Of a stretch of 64,000 nt of DNA, positions 50,049 through 59,965 are shown one piece after another. The notes under the pieces were generated by a model, which did not search any database, was not told the origin of the DNA, and was given only the letters and a program-made list of their open reading frames with translations. Positions within the stretch are counted from its first letter, which is position 1, and each line of letters begins with the position of its first letter. The translations under genes were made by a program, and so were the position numbers. This DNA comes from Pseudarthrobacter chlorophenolicus A6 (GTDB lineage: Bacteria > Actinomycetota > Actinomycetes > Actinomycetales > Micrococcaceae): NCBI RefSeq assembly GCF_000022025.1, contig NC_011886.1, positions 1,870,980 to 1,934,979 of the forward strand. The letters run 5' to 3'.

Positions 50049-52598
50049 ATGGACCGCGGTACTCTGCGTATCTTTCTCGGCGCCGCGCCCGGCGTCGGCA
50101 AGACCTACGCCATGCTTGAGGAAGCCCACCGGATGGTGGCCGACGGGGACGACCTCGTTGTCGCCGTCGTCGTGGATCACGGCAGGGTCCGGACGGCGGC
50201 CCTCACGGAAGGGCTGGAGCAGATTCCGCTGTGCAGCGTCGAGTACCGCGGCACGCACGTGCCGGAGATGGACCTCGACGCTGTGCTGGCCAGGAAACCC
50301 CATACGGCCCTTGTAGATGAATACGCCCACACCAACGCCCCCGGCGGCCGCCATGCCAAGCGCTGGGAAGACGTCGAGGAGCTCCTCAGCGCCGGAATCA
50401 ACGTCCTTACCACCGTCAATGTCCAGCACCTCGCGTCGCTCAACGACGTCGTCGCATCCATCACTGGAACACGCCAACAGGAGGTCATCCCGGATGCGAT
50501 CGTCCGCAAAGCAGACCAAATCGAACTGGCAGACATCCCCCCTGAGCTTCTCCGGCAGCGCCTCAGCTCGGGGTTGGTCTACGCACCAGAAAAGATCGAC
50601 GCCGCACTGGCGAACTACTTCAGGCTCGGAAACCTGTCTGCCTTGCGCGAGATCGCACTCATCTGGCTCGCCGACCGCGTTGAGGAGGGGCTCGCCAAGT
50701 ACCGGCAGCAGCACAGGATCGACGAAGCGTGGCCCGCCCGGGAACGTGTTGTCGTCGCCCTCACCGGCGGCGCGGAAGGGGAGGCCCTCCTCCGCCGAGC
50801 GGCACGCATTCTGTCAAGGGTTAGCGGCGGTGACCTGCTCGCCGTCCACGTCCGCAGGCCGGACGGCCTGGCCGAGGGCTCCGAGCATTCCCTCGCTTCA
50901 CAGCGCCAACTTGTCGAAGACCTCGGCGGAAGCTATCACCAGCTTGCCGGGGATAACGTCGCCATGAGCCTGCTCGACTTTGCCCGCAGCGTCAACGCCA
51001 CCCAGATCGTTGTCGGGGTCTCACGGCACACGCGAATGCAGCAGCTGTTCGGAGCTGGCGGGGTGGGCCTGTCCGTCGTACGGGACTCGGGAGACATTGA
51101 CGTGCACATGGTCACCCACCCCCTCGCCGGCCGCAGGCCCAAGTTACGGCTCAGGCCTGTATTGGGCCGCGCCCGGACGCTCACCGGGTACGCCCTCGCC
51201 CTCGCTGCCCCGGCAATGATGACCGCGGCATTGCTGCCTTTCCCGGGGCTCAACCTCACGACTCAGGCCCTTGCCCACCTGTGCGCCGTCGTCGCCGTTG
51301 CATTCGTCGGTGGCCTCTGGCCCGCCGCCGTGGCCGCCATCGTTGACTCCGTGCTCCTCAACTACTTCTTTACGCCGCCGGTGGGCACCCTGACCATCAA
51401 CGACCCGCAAAACGTCTTCGCCCTACTGGTCTTCCTCGCAGTCGCTGTCGCCTTCTCCCTCCTGATCGGCGTATCCACCCGGCGGTCCCAGGACGCCGCC
51501 GCAGCCAGAGCCGAAGCCGGCACCCTCAGCGACCTGGCCCGCGGCTCCCTTGCACGCGACCAAACCCCCGAAGAATTCCTTGACCAGCTCAGGGATGAAT
51601 TTCAACTCACGGCCGTCAGCGTCCTCGCCCCCGACGCCGACAACGGCGACACGCGGGGCGTCGGCGTCAAAACCTGGACGGTCCGGGCACGGGCCGGAAG
51701 CGGCGCCCCGGCCACTGCCGACGAGGCCGACGGAACCGACCGCCTCACTGCCGGACTCATCCTCGCGTGGAAAGGCAGGCCCCTCAGCGGCGGGGAGCGT
51801 CGCCTGCTCGCAGCTTTCGAAGCCCACCTCACCGCCCTGATCGAACGCCAGCAACTCACCAGCACCCTGCGCGAGACCGTTAGGCTCGGCGAAGCGAACC
51901 GAATCCGCACCTCCATCCTGCGCGCGGTCTCCCACGACCTGCGCACACCGCTGGCCGGGATCCGGCTCGCCGTCACCGCCCTGGGACGCCAACGCGATAA
52001 AACCACCGCCGAGGAACAGACCGAGATGATCGACACCATTGACTCTTACTCAGGCCGGCTCGAGAACCTAGTGGGCAACCTCCTGGACATGTCCCGCATC
52101 GACAGCGACGCCCTTTCCATCCTCCATGAGCCCGTGACCTGGCTCGATGTCGTCACCACCGTGCTGCGGGAGCTCCCCCCGAACTCGGTACGCATCGATC
52201 TCGCCCCGAACCTCCCCGCGCTCGACTGTGACCGGGGCCTGCTCGAACGGGCGCTGGCCAACATCGTGGAGAACGCCGTCAAGTACGCTCAGGGGAGCGA
52301 CATCGTCATCGTCGCCACCACCGGCGGCCTCCTTGCCCCAGGTGCCGGTGACCGGCCCACCAGTGAGCTGCGCGTGATCGACCACGGCACCGGGGTGCCC
52401 TCCGAACGCGTCCTTGCGATGTTCCAGCCCTTCCAACGGCTAGGCGACGAAAGCAACAGGGCCGGCATCGGGCTCGGCCTCGCGGTCGCGAAAGGCTTCA
52501 TCGAAGCGATGGACGGCGAACTGACCGCCGAACAGACACCCGGAGGGGGACTGACCATGGTCCTGCGCGTGCCACTGTACGTTGGACCCAGGGATTAA
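50049..52598 (+). CDS. kdpD: Potassium sensor histidine kinase KdpD
   Basis: 849 residues from the ATG giving MDRGTLRIFLGAAPGVGKT; upstream frame lies in kdpC. The N-terminal KdpD domain has this Walker A and DEYAHTNAPG, then a universal-stress-like domain, four helices (about 370-480, VVAVAFVGGLWPAAVAAIV), a GAF-like region, HisKA with AVSHDLRTPLAG (His near 629) and HATPase with NIVENAVKYA and GIGLGLAVAKGF. It senses low potassium or turgor and phosphorylates KdpE. Confidence 0.95.
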   Translation: MDRGTLRIFLGAAPGVGKTYAMLEEAHRMVADGDDLVVAVVVDHGRVRTAALTEGLEQIPLCSVEYRGTHVPEMDLDAVLARKPHTALVDEYAHTNAPGGRHAKRWEDVEELLSAGINVLTTVNVQHLASLNDVVASITGTRQQEVIPDAIVRKADQIELADIPPELLRQRLSSGLVYAPEKIDAALANYFRLGNLSALREIALIWLADRVEEGLAKYRQQHRIDEAWPARERVVVALTGGAEGEALLRRAARILSRVSGGDLLAVHVRRPDGLAEGSEHSLASQRQLVEDLGGSYHQLAGDNVAMSLLDFARSVNATQIVVGVSRHTRMQQLFGAGGVGLSVVRDSGDIDVHMVTHPLAGRRPKLRLRPVLGRARTLTGYALALAAPAMMTAALLPFPGLNLTTQALAHLCAVVAVAFVGGLWPAAVAAIVDSVLLNYFFTPPVGTLTINDPQNVFALLVFLAVAVAFSLLIGVSTRRSQDAAAARAEAGTLSDLARGSLARDQTPEEFLDQLRDEFQLTAVSVLAPDADNGDTRGVGVKTWTVRARAGSGAPATADEADGTDRLTAGLILAWKGRPLSGGERRLLAAFEAHLTALIERQQLTSTLRETVRLGEANRIRTSILRAVSHDLRTPLAGIRLAVTALGRQRDKTTAEEQTEMIDTIDSYSGRLENLVGNLLDMSRIDSDALSILHEPVTWLDVVTTVLRELPPNSVRIDLAPNLPALDCDRGLLERALANIVENAVKYAQGSDIVIVATTGGLLAPGAGDRPTSELRVIDHGTGVPSERVLAMFQPFQRLGDESNRAGIGLGLAVAKGFIEAMDGELTAEQTPGGGLTMVLRVPLYVGPRD

Positions 52599-52631
52599 AC
52601 CGCCGGTAAGTACCGGGACAAGGAAGGGACG

Positions 52632-53318
52632 ATGAAACGCATCCTCGTGGTCGACGACGAACCGCAACTCCTGCGGGCCATGCAGATAAACCTTCGCGCC
52701 GAAGGCTACGCCGTTTCCGTTGCAGCCAACGGAACCGACGCACTGCACCTCGCCGCGTCGAACCCTCCGGACGTCCTCGTGCTCGACCTCGGACTCCCGG
52801 ACATCGAAGGCGCCGATGTGATCCGGGGCATCCGCGCGTGGTCCGACCTGCCAATCGTCGTCCTCTCCGCCCGGCAAGGTTCCGCAGACAAAGTCGAGGC
52901 CCTCGACGCCGGCGCCGACGACTACGTAACCAAACCGTTCGGGCTGGACGAGCTCCTCGCCCGGCTCCGCGCCGTCGAACGCCGCTCCGCCCACACCCCC
53001 GCAGGCGTCGCGGTGATCCAAACAGGAAACCTCCTCATCGACCTCGGCGCCGCCACGGTTACCCGCAACGGCAAACGTGTCCACCTCACCCCACGCGAAT
53101 GGGACGTCCTGCAACTGCTGGTCACGAACCGCGGCAAACTCATAACCCAGCGTCAACTCCTGCAAACCGTCTGGGGACCGGCCTACCAGGAAGAAACCCA
53201 GTACCTGCGCGTCTACATGGCACAACTGCGCCGCAAGCTCGAAACCGACCCAGCACACCCCAAACACCTCATCACCGCAGCCGGACAGGGATACAGATTC
53301 GACGAAACGCCAACATGA
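52632..53318 (+). CDS. kdpE: Response regulator KdpE
   Basis: 228 residues. The receiver domain has ILVVDDEPQLLRAMQ, phospho-Asp in VLVLDLGLPDIEGADV and Lys in VTKPFGLDE. The winged-helix domain is OmpR-type (VHLTPREWDVLQLLVTNRGK and YLRVYMAQLRRKLE). It activates the kdp operon and is encoded with its kinase, 33 nt after kdpD. Confidence 0.95.
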   Translation: MKRILVVDDEPQLLRAMQINLRAEGYAVSVAANGTDALHLAASNPPDVLVLDLGLPDIEGADVIRGIRAWSDLPIVVLSARQGSADKVEALDAGADDYVTKPFGLDELLARLRAVERRSAHTPAGVAVIQTGNLLIDLGAATVTRNGKRVHLTPREWDVLQLLVTNRGKLITQRQLLQTVWGPAYQEETQYLRVYMAQLRRKLETDPAHPKHLITAAGQGYRFDETPT

Positions 53319-53854
53319 CCGGCATCAGGTCACACCAGCAATAGCCTTGACTCAAGGAGAGACTTTCGCTCCTGATGGCTTCCGCATCTGGCGATTCAAC
53401 TCCCACAAATAACACGGGAATGGGCGCGGCATTCCGGCGAACCTAGGACTCGCGGGGAAACCTGTCCCAAACAGTCTGGCCCCGTACGTCAGCAGTTGCT
53501 CCATCCACGTTCTGCAGTCTCAAGCGGCAAGCGACGAGGATCGTGGACGATCAGCCGGGGCCAATGACGGTCCGGTCAGCCGCACCCCCGCAACAATTCC
53601 AGGCATATGGAATCCGACCGCAGCCGCTGTCCCTGCGGGTGGTGGTCAAGGACGGATCCCGACTGGGCACCGCGAATCGCGCCGATAGCCGATAGCCGAT
53701 AGCCGATCGCGGACGTGGCTCCGACTGCGTGGCCGACCCACTCGGCCGGCAATGGATTCAAGTGGATGCATGACTGCGTATGTGCCACGGTCCGTATCAA
53801 CGGGGCGGAAGACGGCGGAGCCAAGCATTGGCTGCTGGCCCGCCGCAACCTGGG
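53319..53854. other. Intergenic region after kdpE
   Basis: About 535 bases without a supported gene. The only notable element is the 7-bp tandem repeat at 53683-53710. No good terminator for kdpE was found. Confidence 0.5.
53683..53710 (+). repeat. 7-bp tandem repeat (CGATAGC)
   Basis: Three exact copies of CGATAGC followed by a fourth with one change (CGATCGC). It lies in non-coding sequence. Confidence 0.85.
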
Positions 53855-54030
53855 CTAACCTGCGGAGCCGAGCGAGAGCATCAACCGGTTGGCCCAGTTG
53901 AAGAAGGCGCCGCCGTGGATCACATCTGATATCTCCAGCGCGTCCAGTCCCTCATTCTTCAACGCTGAGATATGGGCCGCTTTCAGCCGGGGCGGTATCT
54001 GGGCGAGTGCCTGGCCGCGGCAACGACGGC
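53855..54030 (-). pseudogene. C-terminal remnant of a carboxymuconolactone-decarboxylase-like protein
   Basis: The minus-strand frame reads ALAQIPPRLKAAHISALKN, LDALEISDVIHGGAFFNWANR and LMLSLGSAG before a stop at 53857-53855. This matches the end of CMD/peroxidase-related proteins (EISDVIxxASFFNWANRLMLSLGEP). No start, no CxxC active site and no upstream half remain, so it is a fragment. Confidence 0.55.
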
Positions 54031-54287
54031 GTTCCAGCGCGGGCCGAGATCCGAGGAGGTGCCGTGGTCGAGAAGCCGTTGGACGTCGTCGTGCCGGTTC
54101 GAATAGTGAGTTTGTGGGGCAGCCGATTCGCTTGTTACTGGGCCTTCCGCCTGCTGTGAGCCGGGATCAGGTGGTTCCTCGTTCCGGTCCTGTTGGGTTG
54201 GCCTCCGGTGGACCAACACCTGTTTGTGGCCCTGGGCTGCGGGTCCGACATGATCAACCCTCCAGCGCGCAACGGTCTAGTTCGCTT
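54031..54287. other. Unassigned stretch before the AraC gene
   Basis: About 255 bases without a gene or signal that I recognise. Confidence 0.4.
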
Positions 54288-55268
54288 CTAGGTGCGGTGG
54301 AAGTGGACTTGTCCGGCCAAGGAGGTGTGCGCGGTGTCCACACTCTCATTCTGGATGCGTTGGCGGTATTGCCGGGGCGTTTCCCCAGCATCGTTGAGGA
54401 AATGCCGGTTGAAGTTGGAGAGGTTAGAGAAGCCCACCTCGTAGCAGATGTCAGAAATAGCCTTTTCAGTGCGTTCCAGGAGACGCCGGGCGTGAGCCAG
54501 TCGCAGTTTACGGACCAGGTCGCTGAAGTTCTGGCCGGTTGCACGTTTGAAGTATTTCGAGAATGACGCCTCCTGCATCCCCACCATGCCGGCGGCCTCC
54601 GACATTTTGATGGTGCCGGCATGGTTGCTGAACACGTACTCAAGGACTATATCGACGACGGCGGCGGCCTGGCCGTCCAGCTGCGGCCGGAACCATTCCT
54701 CCGCCAGGTAGCGCCGGTCTTCCTGGGGTGCGCCGGTCAGGACCGCGAACAAGTCAAAAAGGTGCTGCAGCCGCACCAATCCGCTGGTGGTCCCCATCGC
54801 CTCGATGGCTGCTGCCGCCGCTTTGGCTGAGGCTCCCAAAAACTCAATGCCGCGCTGGGACTTTTCCAGCAACGGCTTCACCTCCGCCATCTCGGGGACC
54901 AGGGCCGCCGTTTGCTCCACCCACTTCCCGTCGAACTGGATCACGGCATCCCGATTTTCCAACACCTCGCCGGGCTCAAGGTCACTGACCCAATCGTGCG
55001 GCAGTCCTGACCCGACAAGGGCAACGTGGCCGGCCTCGAAGGTTCCAATGTGGTCGCCAACGATGAACTTCCCTGTGCCCTTTCGAATGAGGTGGATCTC
55101 GTACTCGGGGTGGTAATTCCATCGTGCGACCGGGCTTGGATAGCTGTGCTGGTGCCACCGGACAGAGTGGTTGGGATCAGGCGGAATAACCTCACGGTTG
55201 GCCCGCATCCCCAGCAGCCGTTCGGCCAGCCTGGCCGTCGCTCCCTCAGCAGTATCCGTGGCAGTCAT
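54288..55268 (-). CDS. AraC-family transcriptional regulator
   Basis: 326 residues from the ATG at 55268 (GGGAG upstream). The N-terminal half is a cupin-type ligand domain (PVARWNYHPEYEIHLIRKG and GDHIGTFEAGHVALVGSGLPHDW). The C-terminal half has two helix-turn-helices (MSEAAGMVGMQEASFSKYF and AISDICYEVGFSNLSNFNRH). It is divergent from the polyol operon with a 276-bp shared control region holding GTGGC-type repeats, so it most likely controls that operon in response to a sugar alcohol. Confidence 0.88.
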   Translation of the reverse strand: MTATDTAEGATARLAERLLGMRANREVIPPDPNHSVRWHQHSYPSPVARWNYHPEYEIHLIRKGTGKFIVGDHIGTFEAGHVALVGSGLPHDWVSDLEPGEVLENRDAVIQFDGKWVEQTAALVPEMAEVKPLLEKSQRGIEFLGASAKAAAAAIEAMGTTSGLVRLQHLFDLFAVLTGAPQEDRRYLAEEWFRPQLDGQAAAVVDIVLEYVFSNHAGTIKMSEAAGMVGMQEASFSKYFKRATGQNFSDLVRKLRLAHARRLLERTEKAISDICYEVGFSNLSNFNRHFLNDAGETPRQYRQRIQNESVDTAHTSLAGQVHFHRT

Positions 55269-55340
55269 CGTGGTGCTCCCAAGGCTCGGCGGTTCATGAA
55301 ATATGGACAGTGGATTCGGTTCCCGATCCCAGAGTACCGC

Positions 55341-55423
55341 TTGCCACATCGGTAGCTGAGGAAAATAAGTATCAGAAAGTGGCAACCACGACGCTAGTTG
55401 TGGCCTGCACCCGCGCCTAATCT
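55341..55423 (+). promoter_or_regulatory. Candidate AraC operator and promoter of the polyol operon
   Basis: GTGGCAA occurs at 55379-55385 and again as GTGGC at 55400-55404, 21 bp apart (two helical turns), with an inverted copy (TTGCCAC) at 55341-55347. The downstream copy overlaps a possible -35 (TAGTTG, 55395-55400) followed after 17 nt by TAATCT (55418-55423). This spacing fits activation by an AraC protein; the assignment is by pattern only. Confidence 0.4.
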
Positions 55424-55544
55424 TGAACAACATCAGCGCGGGACCCCGGACCTTCCGGTGACGGCCCCCGCCCCGGTCCAGCATCCTGACACGGCAGTCG
55501 AGGTGTGGTGACCTCGCATCCCTTGAAGAACGAAGGAGTCATTA

Positions 55545-56897
55545 ATGCGCCCGAAAATGCGTGCTGCGACCCTGGCCGCCGGCGCTTTGTGTGTCGCGCT
55601 GGGTGCCTCGGCCTGTGCAGGAGCCGGCGGCGGCAATTCCGCCGGCGACCCGAACAGCATCAGTGTCCTGATGGTAAACAACCCCCAAATGGAGGACCTG
55701 CAGCGGCTCACCGCAGAAAACTTCACCAAGGAAACCGGCATCAAGGTCAACTACACCATCCTGCCGGAGAACGATGTCCGGGCCAAGATCAGCCAGGAGT
55801 TCTCCAGCCAGGCCGGCCAGTACGACGTCGCTTCCCTCTCCAATTACGAGATCCCGTTCTATTCGGCAAATGGTTGGCTCGCCCCGCTGGACGACGTTGC
55901 TGCCGACCCCGGGTTTGACCAGGACGACGTCCTGCCCGCCTACACCGCGTCCCTAACGGGGGAGGACGGCAAGCTTTACGGCGAACCGTTCTACGGCGAG
56001 TCGTCCTTCCTGATGTACCGGAAGGACATCCTTGAGGCCAAGGGCCTGACCATGCCGGCGAAGCCCACCTGGGATGAGGTTGCGGAGATTGCGGCAAAGG
56101 TGGATGGCGCGGAACCGGGCATGAAGGGTATCTGCCTGCGCGGCCAGCCGGGCTGGGGCCAGGTCTTCGCACCGCTGACCACCGTGGTGAACACCTTCGG
56201 CGGGACCTGGTTCGACAAGGACTGGAACGCGCAGGTCAACTCCCCGGAGTTCACCGAAGCGGTGGAGTTTTACACCAAGCTGGTCCGCGAGCACGGTGAA
56301 GCCGGTGCCGCGCAGGCCGGGTTTACCGAGTGCCTGAACAACATGAGCCAGAGCAAAACCGCAATGTGGTACGACGCCACTTCCGCTGCAGGGGCCTTGG
56401 AAGCCGAGGATTCCCCGGTGAAGGGCAAGATCGGCTACGCCCAGGCACCCGTCAAGGAAACCAAGTCCTCGGGCTGGCTCTGGACCTGGTCCTGGGCCAT
56501 GCAGGCCGCGTCCAAGAAGCAGGACTCCGCCGAGAAATTCATCGCCTGGGCCAGCTCCAAGGACTACGAGCAACTCGTCGCGTCCGAACTCGGCTGGGCG
56601 AAGGTCCCCTCGGGCAAGCGCATCTCCACCTACGAGAACGCCGAGTTCCAAGCTGCGGCGCCGTTCTTTGAAGCCGAACGCTTCGCCATTGAGAACGCGG
56701 ACCCGAAGAACCCCGGTGCCCAGGAACGCCCCGCCGTCGGCATCCAGTTCGTGGGCATCCCCGAATTCGCAGCCCTGGGCACCAACGTCTCCCAAGGCGT
56801 GAGCTCCGCCATCGCAGGCCAAGGGTCTGTGGCTGACGCGCTGGCCAAGGGTCAGCAAGCCGCCCAAAAAGTCGGCGCCAAGTACAAGCAGCCTTAA
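55545..56897 (+). CDS. ABC transporter substrate-binding lipoprotein (polyol type)
   Basis: 450 residues. The signal peptide ends in a lipobox (ALGASAC, Cys near 24), so the protein is lipid-anchored outside the membrane. The SBP_bac_1 fold shows FTKETGIKVNYTILPE, YDVASLSNYEIPFYSANGW, AMWYDATSAAG and GWLWTWSWAMQAASKK. It most resembles SmoE-like sorbitol/mannitol binding proteins, which fits the downstream polyol dehydrogenases. Confidence 0.88.
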   Translation: MRPKMRAATLAAGALCVALGASACAGAGGGNSAGDPNSISVLMVNNPQMEDLQRLTAENFTKETGIKVNYTILPENDVRAKISQEFSSQAGQYDVASLSNYEIPFYSANGWLAPLDDVAADPGFDQDDVLPAYTASLTGEDGKLYGEPFYGESSFLMYRKDILEAKGLTMPAKPTWDEVAEIAAKVDGAEPGMKGICLRGQPGWGQVFAPLTTVVNTFGGTWFDKDWNAQVNSPEFTEAVEFYTKLVREHGEAGAAQAGFTECLNNMSQSKTAMWYDATSAAGALEAEDSPVKGKIGYAQAPVKETKSSGWLWTWSWAMQAASKKQDSAEKFIAWASSKDYEQLVASELGWAKVPSGKRISTYENAEFQAAAPFFEAERFAIENADPKNPGAQERPAVGIQFVGIPEFAALGTNVSQGVSSAIAGQGSVADALAKGQQAAQKVGAKYKQP

Positions 56898-56917
56898 CCG
56901 AACCGCAGGAGAACATC

Positions 56918-57886
56918 ATGACTACCGCAACGGCGCGCATCTCCCGCCCGGGACACACCGCAGCCAAACCATCCCGCAACGCCAGGTCACGTGAACGCGC
57001 CCTGGCCTGGGCGCGGCGGGCACCGCTGCTCCCTGCCCTGATCTTCCTCATCATCGTCACCCAACTCCCGTTCGTGGTTACCCTGATCATCTCGTTCTTG
57101 AACTGGAACAGCCTCAGCCCGGACAAGACCGCCTTCGCCGGCCTGGAGAACTACGCCACAGTCCTCACAGACCCTGACCTGCGCCAGGCAATCTTCACCA
57201 CCATCCTCCTCACCGTCTCCGTGGTTCTGATCAGCCTGCTCATCGGCCTCGGCCTGGCCCTGCTGCTGGACAAGAAATTCATGGGCCGCGGGCTGGCCCG
57301 GACACTGCTGATCGCCCCGTTCCTGGTGGTCCCGGTGGCAGCGGCGCTGATCTGGAAGCACGCCCTGCTCAACCCCACCTACGGGCTGATCAACGGCATC
57401 CTGACCTGGGTCTGGTCTCTGTTCGGCAGCGCCTCAGCACCCCAGCTGGACCTGCTCTCACAGGCACCCATGATGGCTGTGATCCTCTCCCTGGTGTGGC
57501 AGTGGACCCCGTTCATGATGCTCATCCTGCTGGCCGGTCTGCAGTCCCGTCCCATGGACACCGTGGAAGCTGCCCAGATGGACGGCGCCACGCCGTGGGG
57601 GATCTTCCGCCACCTCACGCTGCCGCACCTGCGCCAGTACCTGGAGCTCGGCGGCCTGCTCGGAGCGATTTACATCGTGCAGAACTTCGACGCTGTCTTC
57701 ACCCTCACCGCCGGCGGCCTGGGCACAGCCAACCTGCCCTACGCCATCTACCAGACGTTCTACTTCGCCAACGAATACGGCCTGGCGTCCGCCGCCGGCG
57801 TCGTGGTGGTCATCGGCACCATCATCGTGGCCACCTTCGCACTCCGCACCGTCTTTTCACTCTTCAAGAAGGAGGCAGCACGATGA
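56918..57886 (+). CDS. ABC transporter permease (polyol), MalF type
   Basis: 322 residues, six helices, with the ATPase-contact loop EAAQMDGATPWGIFRHLTLP (EAA motif) near residue 215. It pairs with the next permease. The stop overlaps that gene by 4 bp (ATGA). No ATPase gene is in the operon, so a shared MsiK-like ATPase from elsewhere is inferred. Confidence 0.92.
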   Translation: MTTATARISRPGHTAAKPSRNARSRERALAWARRAPLLPALIFLIIVTQLPFVVTLIISFLNWNSLSPDKTAFAGLENYATVLTDPDLRQAIFTTILLTVSVVLISLLIGLGLALLLDKKFMGRGLARTLLIAPFLVVPVAAALIWKHALLNPTYGLINGILTWVWSLFGSASAPQLDLLSQAPMMAVILSLVWQWTPFMMLILLAGLQSRPMDTVEAAQMDGATPWGIFRHLTLPHLRQYLELGGLLGAIYIVQNFDAVFTLTAGGLGTANLPYAIYQTFYFANEYGLASAAGVVVVIGTIIVATFALRTVFSLFKKEAAR

Positions 57887-58803
57887 GCACCCTCACCCCC
57901 GCCGCGCCCCAGAACACACCACCGGGTCCCACCGCGCTCAACACCGGCCGTACCCGCCGTCGCGGCAAGGCACGCATGGACCCCACCCGCAACAACACCG
58001 CCGCCGGCATCGCAGCCTGGCTGCTGGCACTTCTCTTCGCAGTCCCGGTCCTGTGGATGATCCTCACCTCCTTCCACTCCGAGACCGACGCCGCCACCAA
58101 CCCGCCCTCCATCGCTGCGAACCTCACCCTGGATGCGTACCGCGAATTCTTCGGCGAAACATCTGGCGTCAGCCCCTGGCCGTCGCTGATCAACTCCGCC
58201 ACCGCCTCGATCCTCTCGACCGTCCTGGTGCTGCTTCTGGCCTTCCCGGCCGCGTATGCGCTCTCGATACGGCCGGTGAAGAAGTGGACTGACGTGATGT
58301 TCTTCTTCCTCTCCACCAAAATGATGCCGGTCGTCGCCGCGATCCTGCCGCTTTACCTCTTCGCCAGGACCGTGGGGGCTTTGGACAACATCTGGTTCCT
58401 GATCCTGATGTACACCTCCATGAACCTGCCCATCGCCGTCTGGATGATGCGCTCGTTCCTCGCCGAGGTGCCGGAAGAAATGCTGGAAGCCGCCCAGATC
58501 GACGGCGCCAACCTCCTGCTCATTCTCCGCAAAATCATCGCCCCCGTCGCGATGCCCGGAATCGCCGCCACCGCCCTGATCTGCTTCATCTTCAGCTGGA
58601 ACGAACTGCTCCTGGCCCGCGTCCTCACCGGCGTCGTGGCAGGCACCGCACCCGTCTTCCTCACCGGCTTTGTCTCCGGGCAGGGGCTCTTCCTCGCCAA
58701 AGTCTGCGCGGCCGCCGTCGTGATCTCCCTGCCTGTGCTCTTCGCAGGCTTCGCCGCCCAGGACAAACTCGTCCAGGGACTCTCCCTCGGCGCCGTGAAA
58801 TAG
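57883..58803 (+). CDS. ABC transporter permease (polyol), MalG type
   Basis: 306 residues, about six helices after a 45-residue polar N-terminus. The EAA loop is EMLEAAQIDGANLLLILRKI near residue 200, and SLINSATASILSTVLVLLLAF and CFIFSWNELLLARVL are typical of the family. It starts at the ATG overlapping the upstream permease. Confidence 0.92.
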   Translation: MSTLTPAAPQNTPPGPTALNTGRTRRRGKARMDPTRNNTAAGIAAWLLALLFAVPVLWMILTSFHSETDAATNPPSIAANLTLDAYREFFGETSGVSPWPSLINSATASILSTVLVLLLAFPAAYALSIRPVKKWTDVMFFFLSTKMMPVVAAILPLYLFARTVGALDNIWFLILMYTSMNLPIAVWMMRSFLAEVPEEMLEAAQIDGANLLLILRKIIAPVAMPGIAATALICFIFSWNELLLARVLTGVVAGTAPVFLTGFVSGQGLFLAKVCAAAVVISLPVLFAGFAAQDKLVQGLSLGAVK

Positions 58804-58847
58804 CCCAGCCGGTTCCAGACCACAAACTCTTTTCAAGGACTACTTCG

Positions 58848-59906
58848 ATGACAACAACAACCGCACAGTCACCTGCCACCGGTTCCGGACTGCCCCCCAC
58901 GATGCGCGCCAACATCCTCAAAAGCCAGGGCGACATGGCCATGGAAACCCTGCCCCTCCCGCAGCTCGACGCCGACCAGGTCCTGGTGCAGGTGGCCGCC
59001 GTCGGCGTCTGCGGCAGCGACGTCCACTACTACGAGCACGGCCGGATCGGCCCGTACGTGGTGGACCACCCGCTGATCCTTGGCCATGAACTTTCCGGCC
59101 GGATCGCCGCCGTCGGCAGCGCCGTCGACCCCTCAAGGGTCGGGAAGCGCGTCGCCGTCGAACCCCAGCGCCCCTGCCGTAAGTGCAAGCAGTGCAAGGC
59201 CGGCCGCTACAACCTCTGCCCGGACATCGAGTTCTACGCCACCCCGCCGATCGACGGCGCCTTCGCCGAATACGTCACCATCCAGTCCGACTTCGCCTAC
59301 GACATCCCGGACAGCGTCAGCGACGAAGCCGCGGCCCTCATCGAACCGCTCTCCGTGGGCCTCTGGGCCTGCGAACGCGCGGAGATCAAGCCCGGCAGCA
59401 GGGTCCTGATCGCCGGCGCCGGCCCCATCGGCATTATCGCCGCCCAAGCCGCCCGGGCCTTCGGTGCCACCGAAATCTACATCTCGGACATTGCCGAAGA
59501 CCGGCTGGCATTCGCTTTGGAGCACGGCGCCACGCACGCCATCAACGCGAAGACCGATAGCGTGGAAGGGCTCGACGTCGACGCGTTCATTGACGCGTCC
59601 GGCGCACCTCAGGCGGTCCGTTCAGGGATCCAGGCAGTGGCACCCGCCGGCCGGGTGATCCTGGTGGGGCTGGGTGCCGACGACGTCGAGCTGCCCGTCT
59701 CGTTCATCCAGAACCGGGAGATCTGGCTCTCCGGCGTCTTCCGCTACACCAACACCTGGCCGCTGGCCATCCACCTGATCGCCGACGGCAAGGTTGACCT
59801 GGACGTCCTGGTCACCGGCAAGTTTGCCCTCGCTGAGTCCGAAGAGGCCCTTAAAGCCGGCAAGCAGCCAGGCCAACTCAAAGCCGTGGTCTACCCGGGC
59901 CGCTGA
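58848..59906 (+). CDS. Zinc-dependent sorbitol/xylitol-type dehydrogenase
   Basis: 352 residues, medium-chain dehydrogenase family. The catalytic zinc site is GVCGSDVHYYEHG and GHELSGRIAAVG; structural cysteines are in PCRKCKQCKAGRYNLCPDI; the NAD-binding loop is VLIAGAGPIGIIAA and DIAEDRLAFA. It probably oxidises sorbitol to fructose or xylitol to xylulose, as GutB/XDH members do. The exact polyol is not determined. Confidence 0.88.
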   Translation: MTTTTAQSPATGSGLPPTMRANILKSQGDMAMETLPLPQLDADQVLVQVAAVGVCGSDVHYYEHGRIGPYVVDHPLILGHELSGRIAAVGSAVDPSRVGKRVAVEPQRPCRKCKQCKAGRYNLCPDIEFYATPPIDGAFAEYVTIQSDFAYDIPDSVSDEAAALIEPLSVGLWACERAEIKPGSRVLIAGAGPIGIIAAQAARAFGATEIYISDIAEDRLAFALEHGATHAINAKTDSVEGLDVDAFIDASGAPQAVRSGIQAVAPAGRVILVGLGADDVELPVSFIQNREIWLSGVFRYTNTWPLAIHLIADGKVDLDVLVTGKFALAESEEALKAGKQPGQLKAVVYPGR

Positions 59907-59965
59907 GCCGGTAGCCCAAAAGCAGTTCCCAGCCACATCAAGCACCGACCTGCGAGGAAGCAGCC

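Noticed and set aside
53889..54566. A 225-residue plus-strand open frame
   Set aside because: It runs antisense to the CMD-like fragment and the AraC C-terminus and has no recognisable content.
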